Below are positions 17,716-27,700 of a stretch of DNA of 64,000 bases, one piece after another. The notes under the pieces are model-generated. The model had not been told where the DNA came from and made no database searches. It saw nothing but the letters and a program-made list of their open reading frames with translations. Made by a program: the position numbers and the translations under genes. How positions within the stretch are numbered: position 1 is the first letter of the stretch; the number at the start of each line of letters is the position of its first letter. This stretch comes from Litorihabitans aurantiacus (GTDB lineage Bacteria > Actinomycetota > Actinomycetes > Actinomycetales > Beutenbergiaceae), in assembly GCF_030161595.1 (NCBI RefSeq), contig NZ_BSUM01000001.1, forward strand, positions 2,852,001 to 2,916,000, written 5' to 3'.

Positions 17716-17997
17716 ATGCCCGGTTACGCAGGGACGAAGGACGACTACGCCAAGCGGATGCGGCGGATCGAGGGCCAGGTCCGCGGCATCGCCCGCATGA
17801 TCGACGAGGACACCTACTGCATCGACGTGCTGACCCAGGTCGCCGCCGTCACGAAGGCACTCCAGGCCGTCAGCCTCGGTCTCGTCGAGGACCACCTGAG
17901 CCACTGCGTGGTCGACGCCGCGCGCACCTCCCCCGAGGACGGCCAGATCAAGGTGCGTGAGGCGGCCGACGCCATCGCGCGCCTCGTGCGCAGCTGA
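17716..17997 (+). CDS. csoR: Copper-sensing transcriptional repressor
   Basis: The 93-residue all-helical protein belongs to the CsoR/RcnR family. The Cu(I) ligands are in place: Cys in DTYCIDVL near residue 35 and His/Cys in LSHCVVDA near 60-64. The conserved RRIEGQVRGIARM helix that contacts DNA is near residues 15-30. ATG 17716 is chosen because GAAGGAG lies at 17703-17709; the open frame extends back to 17692 but through the promoter. It represses its own operon with copZ and copA through the palindrome at 17670-17684. Confidence 0.93.
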   Translation: MPGYAGTKDDYAKRMRRIEGQVRGIARMIDEDTYCIDVLTQVAAVTKALQAVSLGLVEDHLSHCVVDAARTSPEDGQIKVREAADAIARLVRS

Positions 17998-18035
17998 CCC
18001 CCGCCCGACCCACCACCCCACCCCGAGGAGACACC

Positions 18036-18329
18036 ATGACCACGCTCACCACCATCGACGTCACCGGTATGACCTGCGGCCACTGCGTCTCGGCCGTCAC
18101 GAACGAGCTGAACGAGGTCGACGGCGTCGAGCGCGTGACCGTCGAGCTCGTGAACGGCGGCACGTCGCACGTGACCGTGTTCTCCGACGACGAGCTCCCG
18201 GCCGACGCGCTGCGCGCCGCGATCGACGAGGCCGGCTACGAGACCACCGGCATCGAGAGCCACGACGCCGAGCAGGAGTTCGAGCAGCTCGCCCAGGTGC
18301 GCGAGCACGAGGCTGAGAAGGACTCGTGA
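18036..18329 (+). CDS. copZ: Copper chaperone (heavy-metal-associated domain)
   Basis: The 97-residue protein is one HMA domain with the metal-binding motif GMTCGHC near residues 11-17 and the C-terminal AIDEAGYE typical of CopZ. It carries Cu(I) to the ATPase encoded next. An acidic tail of about 25 residues (EQEFEQL ... EAEKDS) extends beyond the normal domain. A GAGGAG ribosome site precedes the ATG. The copA start (GTG 18326) overlaps its stop codon. Confidence 0.93.
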   Translation: MTTLTTIDVTGMTCGHCVSAVTNELNEVDGVERVTVELVNGGTSHVTVFSDDELPADALRAAIDEAGYETTGIESHDAEQEFEQLAQVREHEAEKDS

Positions 18330-20767
18330 CCACGCCGACGCACGACACGCCTCCTCCTCCGCACCGGGTCGAGCCGCTGGGCGAGATCGACCTCGCGGTC
18401 GAGGGGATGACGTGCGCGAGCTGCGTCGCCCGGGTCGAGCGCAAGCTGTCGCGGCTGCCCGGCGTCACGGCCGAGGTCAACCTCGCGCTCGAGCAGGCGC
18501 ACGTCGTGCTCACCGAGCCCGCGAGCGACGACGAGCTGCTCGCCGCCGTCGCGAGCGCCGGGTACACCGCACGCGTGATCGGGCGCGAGGTGCCGACGGC
18601 GGAGCACGACTCCCACGACGGCCACCACGGCCACCACCACGCGAACGACTACAGCGCGGACGCCGCGGATCACGACGCGTCCGACCTCTCGGCCCCCGTG
18701 GCCGACCGGGGGACGGTGCTGCGCCGTCGGCTGGTCGTCGCCTCGATCCTGACCCTGCCGGTCCTGGTCCTGTCGATGGTGCCGCCGCTGCAGTTCGCCG
18801 GCTGGCAGTGGGTCGTCGCGGCGCTCACGCTGCCGGTCGTGACGTGGGCGGCGTGGCCGTTCCACGTCGCCGCTGCGCGCGCCGGGCGGCACGGCTCCTC
18901 GACCATGGACACGCTCGTCTCGCTCGGCGTGATCGCCGCGTCGCTGTGGTCGCTGTGGGCGCTCGTGCTCGGCGGCGCCGGGATGATCGGCATGCGCATG
19001 GAGCCGACACTCGTGCCCCGCCTCGGCGGGGCGGGCGAGCACGGCGGGATGCCGGAGCTCTACTTCGAGGTCGCCGCCGTCGTCGTGACCTTCCTGCTGG
19101 CCGGCCGGTACGCGGAGCACCGCGCGCGGCGCTCCTCGGGCGACGCGCTGCGCAGCCTGCTCGAGCTCGGCGCCAAGGAGGCCGTGCTGGTCGAGACCGC
19201 GGCGGACGGCACGCGCACCGAGCGGTCCGTGCCGATCGGCGACCTCGCCGTCGGTGACCTGTTCGCGGTGCGCCCGGGCGGGGCCATCGCGACCGACGGC
19301 GAGGTGGTCGAGGGGCGATCCGCCGTCGACACCTCGCTGCTGACGGGCGAACCCGTCCCGGTCGACGTCGGACCCGGCGACACCGTCACCGGCGCGACGG
19401 TCAACACCTCCGGCGCGCTGCTCGTGCGCGCGACGCGCATCGGGTCCGACACCGCGCTCGCGCAGATCTCGCGACTCGTCTCGCGCGCGCAGACCGGCAA
19501 GGCCCCGGTGCAGCGCCTCGCGGACCGCATCTCGGCGGTGTTCGTGCCGATCGTGGTGCTGCTCGCGCTCGCGACGCTCGGGGTCTGGCTGACGATCGGG
19601 GCGTTGGGCGGCACGAGCGGACAGAGCGGTCAGGGCCTCAGCACCGGCGAGGTGCAGGTGGCGTTCACGGCCGCCGTCGCCGTCCTGATCATCGCGTGCC
19701 CCTGCGCGCTCGGCCTCGCGACGCCGACGGCGCTGCTGGTCGGCACCGGGCGCGGCGCGCGGCTCGGCATCCTCATCAAGGGTCCGGAGATCCTCGAGGC
19801 CACGCGCCGCGTGGACGTCGCCGTGCTCGACAAGACCGGGACGATCACGGCCGGGCGGATGGCCGTGACCGAGGTCGCCGCCGCCCGTGGGGACGACGAC
19901 GCCGCGCGCGCCGAGGTGCTCGCCCTCGCGGGGGCGCTCGAGCGCAGCTCGGAGCACCCGATCGCGCGGGCGGTCGTGGCCGCCGCCGAGACGGCCGGTG
20001 GCGCCGCCCCCGAGGTGACGGACTTCGACTCCGCCGCCGGGTTCGGCGTGAGCGGGCGGCTGACGGACGGCGCGCGCGTCGCCGTCGGGCGCCCGGGCTG
20101 GATCGCGGAGCAGGGCGAGGTGCCGGCGGTGGTGGGCGACGCCGTCGCGCGCCTCGAGGCGACCGGCGCGACGACCGTGGTCCTCGCGCGGGGCGACGCA
20201 GGCGGGGCCCTGACGGCGATCGGCGTGATCGCGCTGGCCGACGAGATCAAGGAGACCTCGCGGGAGGCGGTCGCCGAGCTCGTGGCGCTCGGGATCGAGC
20301 CCGTGCTGCTGACGGGTGACCAGGAGGCCGCCGCACGGACGGTGGCGGACGCGGTCGGGATCGAGCGCGTCGTCGCCGGCGTGCTGCCCGAGGGCAAGGT
20401 GGCCGAGGTCGAGCGGCTGCAGGCCGCCGGCCGCGTGGTGGCGATGGTCGGCGACGGCGTGAATGACGCCGCGGCGCTCGCGCAGGCCGACCTGGGCCTC
20501 GCGATGGGGACGGGCACCGACGTCGCGATCGAGGCGAGCGACCTCACGCTGGTGCGGGGCGACCTGCGCAGCGCACCGCGCGCGATCGCGCTGTCGCGAC
20601 GGACGCTGCGGGTCATCAAGCAGAACCTGTTCTGGGCGTTCGCCTACAACGTGGCCGCGATCCCGCTGGCGGCGCTCGCGCTGCTCAACCCGATGATCGC
20701 GGGTGCCGCGATGGCCGCCAGCTCGGTCATCGTGGTGACGAACTCGCTGCGGCTGCGCTCCGCCTGA
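18326..20767 (+). CDS. copA: Cu(I)-exporting P1B-type ATPase
   Basis: The 813-residue pump has an N-terminal HMA domain (GMTCASC, residues 27-33) and a His/Asp-rich linker near residues 92-115 (HDSHDGHHGHHH) that may bind metal. The transmembrane metal site CPC is near residue 457 (IACPCALGLATP). The phosphatase motif LTGE is near 338, the phosphorylation site DKTGT near 501, and the hinge GDGVNDAA near 709. It exports cytoplasmic Cu(I) with ATP. The GTG start overlaps the copZ stop, so the operon csoR-copZ-copA is compact. A perfect 34-bp palindrome 73 bp downstream probably ends the transcript. Confidence 0.95.
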   Translation: MTTPTHDTPPPPHRVEPLGEIDLAVEGMTCASCVARVERKLSRLPGVTAEVNLALEQAHVVLTEPASDDELLAAVASAGYTARVIGREVPTAEHDSHDGHHGHHHANDYSADAADHDASDLSAPVADRGTVLRRRLVVASILTLPVLVLSMVPPLQFAGWQWVVAALTLPVVTWAAWPFHVAAARAGRHGSSTMDTLVSLGVIAASLWSLWALVLGGAGMIGMRMEPTLVPRLGGAGEHGGMPELYFEVAAVVVTFLLAGRYAEHRARRSSGDALRSLLELGAKEAVLVETAADGTRTERSVPIGDLAVGDLFAVRPGGAIATDGEVVEGRSAVDTSLLTGEPVPVDVGPGDTVTGATVNTSGALLVRATRIGSDTALAQISRLVSRAQTGKAPVQRLADRISAVFVPIVVLLALATLGVWLTIGALGGTSGQSGQGLSTGEVQVAFTAAVAVLIIACPCALGLATPTALLVGTGRGARLGILIKGPEILEATRRVDVAVLDKTGTITAGRMAVTEVAAARGDDDAARAEVLALAGALERSSEHPIARAVVAAAETAGGAAPEVTDFDSAAGFGVSGRLTDGARVAVGRPGWIAEQGEVPAVVGDAVARLEATGATTVVLARGDAGGALTAIGVIALADEIKETSREAVAELVALGIEPVLLTGDQEAAARTVADAVGIERVVAGVLPEGKVAEVERLQAAGRVVAMVGDGVNDAAALAQADLGLAMGTGTDVAIEASDLTLVRGDLRSAPRAIALSRRTLRVIKQNLFWAFAYNVAAIPLAALALLNPMIAGAAMAASSVIVVTNSLRLRSA

Positions 20768-20840
20768 GGCCGGCGCGGCGCCGCCGGCCACCGCGCACCG
20801 GCCACCCGCCACCCGCCACCCGCCGCCGGCCACCAGCCAC

Positions 20841-20913
20841 CGTGAGGAAGAAGCAACGGTCGTGGGGAAGGAGCAGCCCGCTCCTTCCCCACGACCGTTG
20901 CTTCTTCCTCACG
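20841..20913. terminator. Perfect 34-bp inverted repeat, bidirectional terminator
   Basis: The arms 20841-20874 and 20880-20913 are perfectly complementary over 34 bp with the five-base loop AGCCC. The arm begins CGTGAGGAAGAAGCAACGG and continues CGTGGGGAAGGAGC. It lies between the convergent copA and ABC permease genes, so it can terminate both. The inner CGTGGGGAA recalls the dispersed stem-loop family at 5446, 6245 and 36449. Confidence 0.85.
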
Positions 20914-20925
20914 CACCTCGGAGGC

Positions 20926-21756
20926 TCAGCGGAAGCGTCGACCCTCGTCGTTGCGGTAGGCCAGGACCGCCATCGTCGCGAACACCGCCGTCCACGCCAG
21001 GAACACCGGGATTGCGTAGCCGACGTCGCTCTGCCCCGTGGTCGCGAGCACCATCACCTCGCGTGCCGCGCGGCTGGGGAGCCCCGTCGAGACGAGGTCG
21101 AGCCAGCCGGGGAACATGTTCGGCGGCAGGAACAGACCGCCGGCGAACGCGAGCGGGAACAGCACGACCTGCACGACGGCGATGGCCGCCTTCGCCGACA
21201 TCGAGTAGCCGATGGCGAGCCCGAGCAGGGTGAACGGCACCGCGACGGCCAGGACCGCCGCGACCGCGACCACCAGTCGCAGCGCCGACAGCGACGCCTC
21301 GGTGAAGATCGCCCCCACGAGCCCCAGCGGGACGAGCGAGATCGCGGTGAAGCACAGGCCGTTCAGGACGCGCCCGACCAGGCGCGGCCCGGCCCCGGCC
21401 GGCAGCGTGCGGACGTAGCCGTCGAAGGGCTGGCCGCGGTCCTCGGCCACGCCCGTGCCGTGGGTGAACAGGCAGGCCGACATCACCGCGAAGACGCCGA
21501 GCTGGGCGATCGCCTGCGTCGCGATCACGGGGTCGTCGGCGACGGCGGAGTTCGGCACCACGAAGAAGAACGCCGCGAGCGCCGGGAAGAGCGCCGCGCT
21601 GATGACGGCGATCGGCACGCGCACGGTCTCGAGGAACTGCGCGCGCAGGTGGATCAGCGTGAGGCGCGCGAACGCGACCGGGCGCGCGTCGGCGTCCTGC
21701 GCGGTGCGGACCTCGCGGGTGGTGCGGGCGGGGGTGGCGGTGTCGGGGGTGCTCAT
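20926..21756 (-). CDS. ABC-2 type transporter permease
   Basis: The 276-residue protein has six hydrophobic spans and the layout of ABC-2 permeases of drug or polyketide exporters, with a characteristic PLAFAGGLFLPPNMFPGW segment near residues 195-212. Its ATG at 21756 overlaps the stop of the ATPase gene. With the upstream ATPase it forms a two-component exporter. The 98-residue regulator and the membrane protein upstream in the same operon resemble modules that sense cell-envelope conditions. Substrate unknown. Confidence 0.85.
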   Translation of the reverse strand: MSTPDTATPARTTREVRTAQDADARPVAFARLTLIHLRAQFLETVRVPIAVISAALFPALAAFFFVVPNSAVADDPVIATQAIAQLGVFAVMSACLFTHGTGVAEDRGQPFDGYVRTLPAGAGPRLVGRVLNGLCFTAISLVPLGLVGAIFTEASLSALRLVVAVAAVLAVAVPFTLLGLAIGYSMSAKAAIAVVQVVLFPLAFAGGLFLPPNMFPGWLDLVSTGLPSRAAREVMVLATTGQSDVGYAIPVFLAWTAVFATMAVLAYRNDEGRRFR

Positions 21757-22682
21757 CGGAGCGCTCCGTTCGCGGTCGTGCCGGTCGGGCCGGTCATGGC
21801 GAGGAAGGCCTCCTCGAGGCTCGCGCCCCGCACCTCGAGGCCGGTGAAGTCGACGTCGCCGCGCACGATCGCGCGCACGACGGCGTCGGAGTCGGTCGTG
21901 AGGACCGAGGTGCGCCCGTCGGCGATGGTGACGTCGACGACGCCGTCGAGCCCCCGCAGGCGGGTCTCGTCGGCCGGGTCGGCCAGGGTCAGCCGGACGT
22001 GACGGGCGCCGACGCGCGCCAGGATCGTGGGGAGGTCGTCGTCGGCGAGCACGCGCCCGCCGTCGATCACGACGACGCGCTGCGCGAGCGCCTCGATCTC
22101 CTCCAGGTAGTGGCTCGTGACGACGACGCACGCACCGCTCGCCTGGTAGCCGCGCACGGCCTCCCACAGCACGCGCCGGGCGTCGACGTCGAGGCCCGTG
22201 GTCGGCTCGTCCAGCAGCACGATCCGGGGCCGCCCCACGATCGCGAGGGCGACGGCGAGCCGCCGCTTCTGGCCGCCGGAGAGTCCCCCGGTCTGACGCG
22301 AGGCGAGGTCGGTCAGGCCGAACATCTCGATCAGCTCACCGGTCGGCAGCGGCGAGGGGTAGTGGGCGCCGACGAAGTCGACGACCTCCCGCACCTTGAG
22401 CGTGCCGGGCAGCCCGGTCTCCTGCGGGGTGGTGCCGAGCAGGATGCGGCTCGCGGCGTCGCGGGGGTCGCGGCCGAAGAGACGGACCGTGCCGCGCGTA
22501 GGGCGCCGCAGGCCGGAGACGAGGCTCAGGAGCGTGGACTTGCCGGCGCCGTTGGGGCCGAGCATGCCGACGAGCTGACCCTCCTCGAGGGTGAGCGAGA
22601 CGTCGTCGAGCGCGGTGACGGCGTCGAACGTGCGCGTCACCCCCTCGAGCACGGCCGCGGGGACGGGACTGGTGGTGCTCAT
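21753..22682 (-). CDS. ABC transporter ATP-binding protein
   Basis: The 309-residue ATPase has the Walker A GPNGAGKST near residue 43, the signature LSGGQKRRLAVALA, the Walker B IVLLDEPTTGLD and the switch His in TSHYLEEIEAL. The C-terminal 80 residues form the extra domain seen in DrrA/CcmA-like exporters. It starts at ATG 22682 and overlaps by four bases both the regulator upstream and the permease downstream, so stoichiometric translation is likely. Confidence 0.93.
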   Translation of the reverse strand: MSTTSPVPAAVLEGVTRTFDAVTALDDVSLTLEEGQLVGMLGPNGAGKSTLLSLVSGLRRPTRGTVRLFGRDPRDAASRILLGTTPQETGLPGTLKVREVVDFVGAHYPSPLPTGELIEMFGLTDLASRQTGGLSGGQKRRLAVALAIVGRPRIVLLDEPTTGLDVDARRVLWEAVRGYQASGACVVVTSHYLEEIEALAQRVVVIDGGRVLADDDLPTILARVGARHVRLTLADPADETRLRGLDGVVDVTIADGRTSVLTTDSDAVVRAIVRGDVDFTGLEVRGASLEEAFLAMTGPTGTTANGALR

Positions 22683-22975
22683 GCGGTGCCTCCCAGGATG
22701 GCGGTCAGGGCGGTGCGGTAGCCGGCGAGGGCGGTGCGACCGGCGTCGGACAGGGCGAGGTAGGTGACGGGCGTGCGCTTCTCGTGCGTCTTCGTGACCT
22801 CGACGTAGCCGGCGTCCTCCAGCTTGCGCAGGTGGGTGGAGAGGTTGCCGGCGGTCATGTCGAGCTCCGAGCGCAGGCGCGGGAAGGCGATGACGTCCCC
22901 GGGGACGAGCTCGGCCAGCACGACGACGATCCGCAGCCGGGCGGGGGCGTGGATCACGGGATCGAGGTCGGTCAC
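22679..22975 (-). CDS. Winged-helix transcriptional regulator (ArsR/PadR-like)
   Basis: This 98-residue single-domain regulator has HTH segments LRSELDMTAGNLSTHLRKL and a wing with KRTPVTYLALSDAGRTAL. It matches the small 'transcriptional regulator' family (PF13601) that accompanies ABC exporters in actinobacteria. GTG 22975 is chosen because it overlaps the stop of the upstream membrane-protein gene as GTGA. It probably controls its own operon in response to the transported compound. Confidence 0.85.
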   Translation of the reverse strand: MTDLDPVIHAPARLRIVVVLAELVPGDVIAFPRLRSELDMTAGNLSTHLRKLEDAGYVEVTKTHEKRTPVTYLALSDAGRTALAGYRTALTAILGGTA

Positions 22976-23630
22976 GGCCGGCTCCCGCGCACGGCGCGGC
23001 GGCTGCGGACCACGTGCGCGACGACGGCACCCAGCAGCAGTCCGCCACCCCCGCGGTCGCCATGAGGAGGTAGTTGCCGGGCGTGCCGGCGAGGGCGCCG
23101 ATCCCTGCCATGAGCGCGATCCAGACACCGAGCACGAACCACGGCACGTCACGCTCCATCGCGCCGCCCGCCATGTAGAGGGCGCCGACGACGAGGCACG
23201 GCAGCGCGGCACCGACGATGCCGGAGATCTCCGGCGAGACGTCCGCCCGACCGAGGCCCGCGAACACCAGGCCGACGGCGATGAAGGCGACGCACCAGGT
23301 CCAGCCGTACATCGCCCCCGTCACGACGCGCGCTCCGCGCAGGCCGCGCGAGCGGCGGAGCACGTGGGCGATCGTGACGGCGACCGCGGCGGCCAGCAGG
23401 GCGTAGAACACGGTGAAGGCCCAGCCGGACGGGCGGTCGGCGCCCGGCGCGCGAGCGGTCAGCCACAGGACGCCGAAGCCGAACAGCCAGGCGAGGCCCC
23501 AGACCGCGTAGATGAGGCGCGGGTCGGGGGTGAGGCGGCTGCCGACGCGGCCGCCGTCGCCGAGGATGCGGGCGGCGACGGCGGGGTCGAGGGCGTCGTC
23601 GTCCGGGTGCGGCGTTCCGTGTGTCGTCAT
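22972..23630 (-). pseudogene. Multi-span membrane protein, frameshifted near its end
   Basis: From ATG 23630 the protein runs through about six hydrophobic segments (YAVWGLAWLFGFGVLWL, AFTVFYALLAAAVAVTI, FVLGVWIALMAGI and others). After YLLMATAG the frame breaks at the C run 23048-23052. With one added G it reads on as GGGLLLGAVVAHVV, a normal end of a span, and stops in a GTGA overlap with the regulator start. The gene is therefore probably intact in the organism. It is first in the operon membrane protein, regulator, ATPase, permease. Its function is unknown. Confidence 0.75.
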
Positions 23631-23744
23631 GCAGACAGGTTTGCAGAGCAAACTCGTTTGCGTCAAGAGGCGCGCGTGGAGCTGTTCGGATGGCGCTGGG
23701 GACTGCGGCGACACGAGCGGCGGCGACCGTCCGGGCAGCAAAGA

Positions 23745-23779
23745 GGCCGGCCTCCGGTTCGCCCCACCGAAGGCCGGCC
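23745..23779. terminator. GC-rich hairpin upstream of the ABC operon
   Basis: The arms GGCCGGCCT-C-CGG and CCG-A-AGGCCGGCC surround the loop TTCGCCCCA. It is in the gene-free stretch 23631-23927. A leftward transcript started near 23787 would meet it early and continue with CTCTTTG, so it may be an attenuator, or the end of a short RNA. Confidence 0.45.
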
Positions 23780-23786
23780 GATGCCA

Positions 23787-23921
23787 GTTCTACCACAGCG
23801 GATTCACCACCAGAACCCCCTGTCCGGTGATCGAACACGATCGAAACCAGTGTGAATCGAGAGAGAACGTTCACATCTGCACCGCTGCATCCAGACCCTG
23901 CTCAGCACGAGGTGGTAGAAC
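23787..23921. promoter_or_regulatory. Divergent promoter region with 10-bp inverted repeat
   Basis: GTTCTACCAC (23787-23796) and GTGGTAGAAC (23912-23921) are exact inverse copies. Each contains a possible -10 box TAGAAC reading outward. The right one lies 6 bp before the GTG start of the CPBP protease, which would give a leaderless message. Between them is a second dyad TGTGAA ... TTCACA (23851-23875). The region is visibly less GC-rich than the surroundings. Confidence 0.45.
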
Positions 23922-23927
23922 GCTCGG

Positions 23928-24731
23928 GTGAGCGACATCAGCGACGCGGTCCCCCTCTCGACCGCCGCACGCAGGCGCCGACTGACCCAGGAGATCTGGC
24001 TCGTGCTCGGCGTCGCGATCCTCGGGAGCGCGACCTACGCCGTCCTGAACCTGATCGACCGCTACACGATCGACGTCCCGCTCCAGCAGCAGTCGGCGGC
24101 GCTGAACGTCACCCAGAACGAGCGCCCCTGGCTCGACCTCCTGTACCAGCTGCGCCGCATCGCGCTCATCGCGCTGCCGGCGCTCCTGGCGCTGTACCTC
24201 CTGTCCGCGAACGGGCGCAGCGCCGTCCGCCGCATCGGCCTCACGCTCGCCCGTCCGGGGCGCGACCTCCTGCACGGGATCGCACTCGCGGCCGCCGTCG
24301 GCATCCCCGGCCTCGGCGTGTACGCGCTGGGGCGGGCACTCGGCGTGACCGTGGAGGTGCGGCCCGCCGCGCTCGACGCCGTCTGGTGGACCGTCCCGGT
24401 GCTGATCCTCGCCGCGCTCGCGAACGGGTTCCTGGAGGAGGTCGTCGTGGTCGGCTACCTCGCCGAGCGGCTGCGGGACCTGCGCTGGGGGGTCGCCGCG
24501 ATCATCGTGGCCAGCTCGCTCCTGCGCGGCAGCTACCACCTCTACCAGGGGCCCGGGATGGCGATCGGCAACGTCGCGATGGGCGTCCTGTTCGCCTGGT
24601 ACTACCTCGTGCCGAGGTGGGGTGGGCGGGTCATGCCGCTCGTCGTCGCCCACACGCTGATCGACGTCGTCGCGTTCGTCGGATACGCGCTGATCCCGGC
24701 GGCGTGGCTCGCGGCCATCGGCGTCGGCTGA
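23928..24731 (+). CDS. CPBP family intramembrane metalloprotease
   Basis: The 267-residue protein has seven or eight membrane spans and the CPBP/CAAX (ABI) motifs: NGFLEEVVVVGYLAERL near residues 165-181 with the paired glutamates, LLRGSYHLYQG near 198-208 with the arginine and histidine, and VVAHTLIDV near 240 with the third histidine. These residues form the metal site of the Rce1-like intramembrane protease fold. GTG 23928 is the start. A role in peptide processing or bacteriocin immunity is known for relatives but not shown here. Confidence 0.88.
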   Translation: MSDISDAVPLSTAARRRRLTQEIWLVLGVAILGSATYAVLNLIDRYTIDVPLQQQSAALNVTQNERPWLDLLYQLRRIALIALPALLALYLLSANGRSAVRRIGLTLARPGRDLLHGIALAAAVGIPGLGVYALGRALGVTVEVRPAALDAVWWTVPVLILAALANGFLEEVVVVGYLAERLRDLRWGVAAIIVASSLLRGSYHLYQGPGMAIGNVAMGVLFAWYYLVPRWGGRVMPLVVAHTLIDVVAFVGYALIPAAWLAAIGVG

Positions 24732-24776
24732 TGCGCCTCCCCCGGCAGCGGGGGGCACGAGCCTAGACTCGCCCGC

Positions 24777-27700
24777 GTGAGCGACAGGCCGGTCCCGGGG
24801 GCGACGGGCTCGCCGGAGCAGACCGGGGCCGACGACGAGGGCCTCGTGACCTCCGACGTGCCCGGGTACCAGCGCACGCAACGACTGGACCGCGCGAGCC
24901 TCGAGCAGTCCGATGCGGCCACCGGTCCCGAGCCGGCCCCCGGTCCCGAGCCGGCCCCCGGCGCCCCGCCGGCCCCCGGCGCCCCGCCGCCACCGGAGCC
25001 GCAGGAGACGAAGCTCCAGCACGACACCGCCGAGATCGCCGCGCGCCTGCCCGCGCCCGCCGCACCCAGCCGCCCGACCGGGCGCACGGTCGAGGTCGTG
25101 GATCTGCCCGTCTACCGCCTCCGGCGCCCGGGCGACCTGCTGGCCGCCGTCGTCACCACTCTCGGCATCGCCCTCGTGCTCCTGCTGGCCGTGTTCGCGC
25201 ACGCCACGACCGAGGGCGTCACGGAGGACGTGCGCGGCGCGATCCCCGGCACGCTCCAGAGCGTGCTGCTCGCCCCGGTGAACCTCCTCGAGGGCGTGGT
25301 GACGTTCCTGCTGCCGATCGTCATCGCCGTCGAACGCCTCTTCCGCCGACAGGTGCGGCTCGTGGGCGAGGCGGTCGCGGCCGCGCTCGTCGCGGGGCTG
25401 GCGACCGCCGGGGCCGCCTGGCTCCTGGAGACCGTGGGGCCGGACGTGCTGGTCGACGGCGTCGCTACCCCCGCCGGGACCACGCTCGTGCCGCTCATCG
25501 CGGCGCTGACCGCGTTCCTGACGATCGTGGCCGCGACCGACCGCCGCGGCCTCGCGACCTGGACCTGGAACCTGCTGTGGATCACGCTCGTGCTCCTCGT
25601 GCTGCGCGGCGGCATCACGCTGCCCGGTGCGCTGGCGTCCGTGCTGCTCGGGCGCACGCTCGGCCTCCTGGTCCGCTACGTCACGGGCGTGCTCGGGGAC
25701 CGCGCCTACGGGGAGCAGCTCCTCAAGGCGCTGCGCCGGGCGGGGATCGACCCCGTCTCGGTCACCCGCGTGGTCGACGGAACGCCGATCTCCGACGCCC
25801 GGCCCACGCTCGTCACCACCGATGCGCCCATCGGCTACCGGTCGGAGACGGAGGCGGCGACGGACGCCGTCGCGCTCGCCCAGGCCGAGCTGGACGAGGT
25901 CGCGGCGGGTGAGGCGGTCGAGGTCGAGGAGGGCGACGGCGCCCCCTCCCCCGGCCGCACCCGGCCCGCGCCGGCCCCCGTCTCGCCGTCGTCCGCCACA
26001 ACTTCCCCCTCCACGACCGCGACCTGGGAGTACACCGAGGAGGAGCGCGCGCGGCTGCACCAGACCGCCGAGCGGCCGGCCGTGACCGGGGCCGACGGCG
26101 CGGCCGGCCGCTCGGGCGCGGGCGCGTCGCCCCGGCGCCCCGTCGACGGCGGCCGCCCGGAGCTGCGCACGGCCTCTGCCGTCGTGGGCGAGGAGGCCGG
26201 GGAGAACCGCATCTACTCGGTGCGCGACGCCGACGGCCGCGTCTGGGACGTGGGTGTGCTCGACGACGACCGGCAGGTGCTCGGGGTCCTGGCCACGTTC
26301 TGGAAGGCGCTGCGGCTGCGCGGCCTCCAGCGCCGCACGGTGGTGTCGCTGCAGGCCTCGGTCGAGCGCGCGAGCCTGCTCAACTATGCGGCGGAGTCCG
26401 CCGGGGTGCGCACGCCGAAGCTGCGCGGCATCGCGACGGTCCAGGGCAGCGCCGTCCTGGTCTCCGAGCACGTCACCGGCTCCCAGACGTTCGGCGACAT
26501 CCAGACCCGCCGCCTGACCGACCGCGTCCTCGACCGCATCTGGGAGCAGGTCCGCATCGCGCACGCCGCCGGCCTCGCGCACCGCGACCTCGACGACACC
26601 TCGATCCTCATCGACGGCGCCGATCGCGTCTGGCTCACGGGCTGGGTCGACGGCGAGATCGCCTCGCCGTCGCTCGCCCGCCGCCTCGACCTCACGCACG
26701 TGCTGGCGCTGCTCGCGCTGCGCGTCGGCTCCGAGCGCGCGATGGCGAGCGCGAACCGCAACCTCAACCAGCCGCAGCTCGCCTCGATCGCACCGATCCT
26801 GCAGCCCGTCGCGCTCCCCGAGCGCACGCGCGCCGACGCGCGCCGCAACCGCGCCGTGCTCAAGGAGGTGCAGGAGCTGCTGGTCCGCGTCATCCCGACG
26901 GCGGCCGACGCACCCCCGATGCAGCTGCGCCGGTTCTCGGTGCGCACGATCGTGACGGTGACGGTCGCCGTCGTCGCCGTCGTGGTCCTGCTCACCTCGA
27001 TCAACATCAACCAGATGGTCGGGTTCGTGCGGGACGCGAACCCGTGGTGGCTGGCGGCGGCGTTCGGCTTCGGCCTCTCGACCTACCTCGGCTCGGCCAT
27101 GACGCTCAAGGCGTTCTCGCCGGTCACGATCCCGCTGTGGCGCACCACGCTCGTGCAGATCGCGGCGTCGGTGGTGGCGCTCGTGGCACCCGCGGGCGTG
27201 GGTCCGGCCGCGCTGAACCTGCGCTACATGCAGAAGCAGCGGCTGGACACCCCGATGGCGCTGGCGACGGTCGCGCTCGTGCAGATCTCGCAGTTCGTCA
27301 CCACGGTGCTGCTGCTGATCGCGGTCGCGCTGCTGACCGGGTCCTCGGGCGCGCTGGACCAGCTGCCCTCGGGCGCGGTGCTGATCGGTGTGCTGGTGGT
27401 GCTCGCGGTCGTCGGCTCCGCGATGGTCGTGCCGCGGCTGCGGCGCTGGGTGCTGGCGAAGGTCACACCGACCCTCAAGCAGATCTGGCCGCGGCTCGTG
27501 TGGGTCGTGGGCCAGCCCGGCCGCCTGCTCGCGGGGCTCGTCGGCAACGTGATCATGACCGTCGGGTACATCGCCGCGTTCGGCCTCACGCTGTACGCGT
27601 TCGACGCGAGCATCCCGCTCACCACCCTCGCGATCGTCTACCTCGTCTCCAACACGGCGGGGTCCGCGGTGCCGACGCCGGGTGGTGTCGGTGCGGTCGA

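Noticed and set aside
23745..23779. A tRNA gene in the low-GC region at 23.75 kb
   Set aside because: Only one hairpin is present; there is no anticodon, T-loop or CCA-like end.
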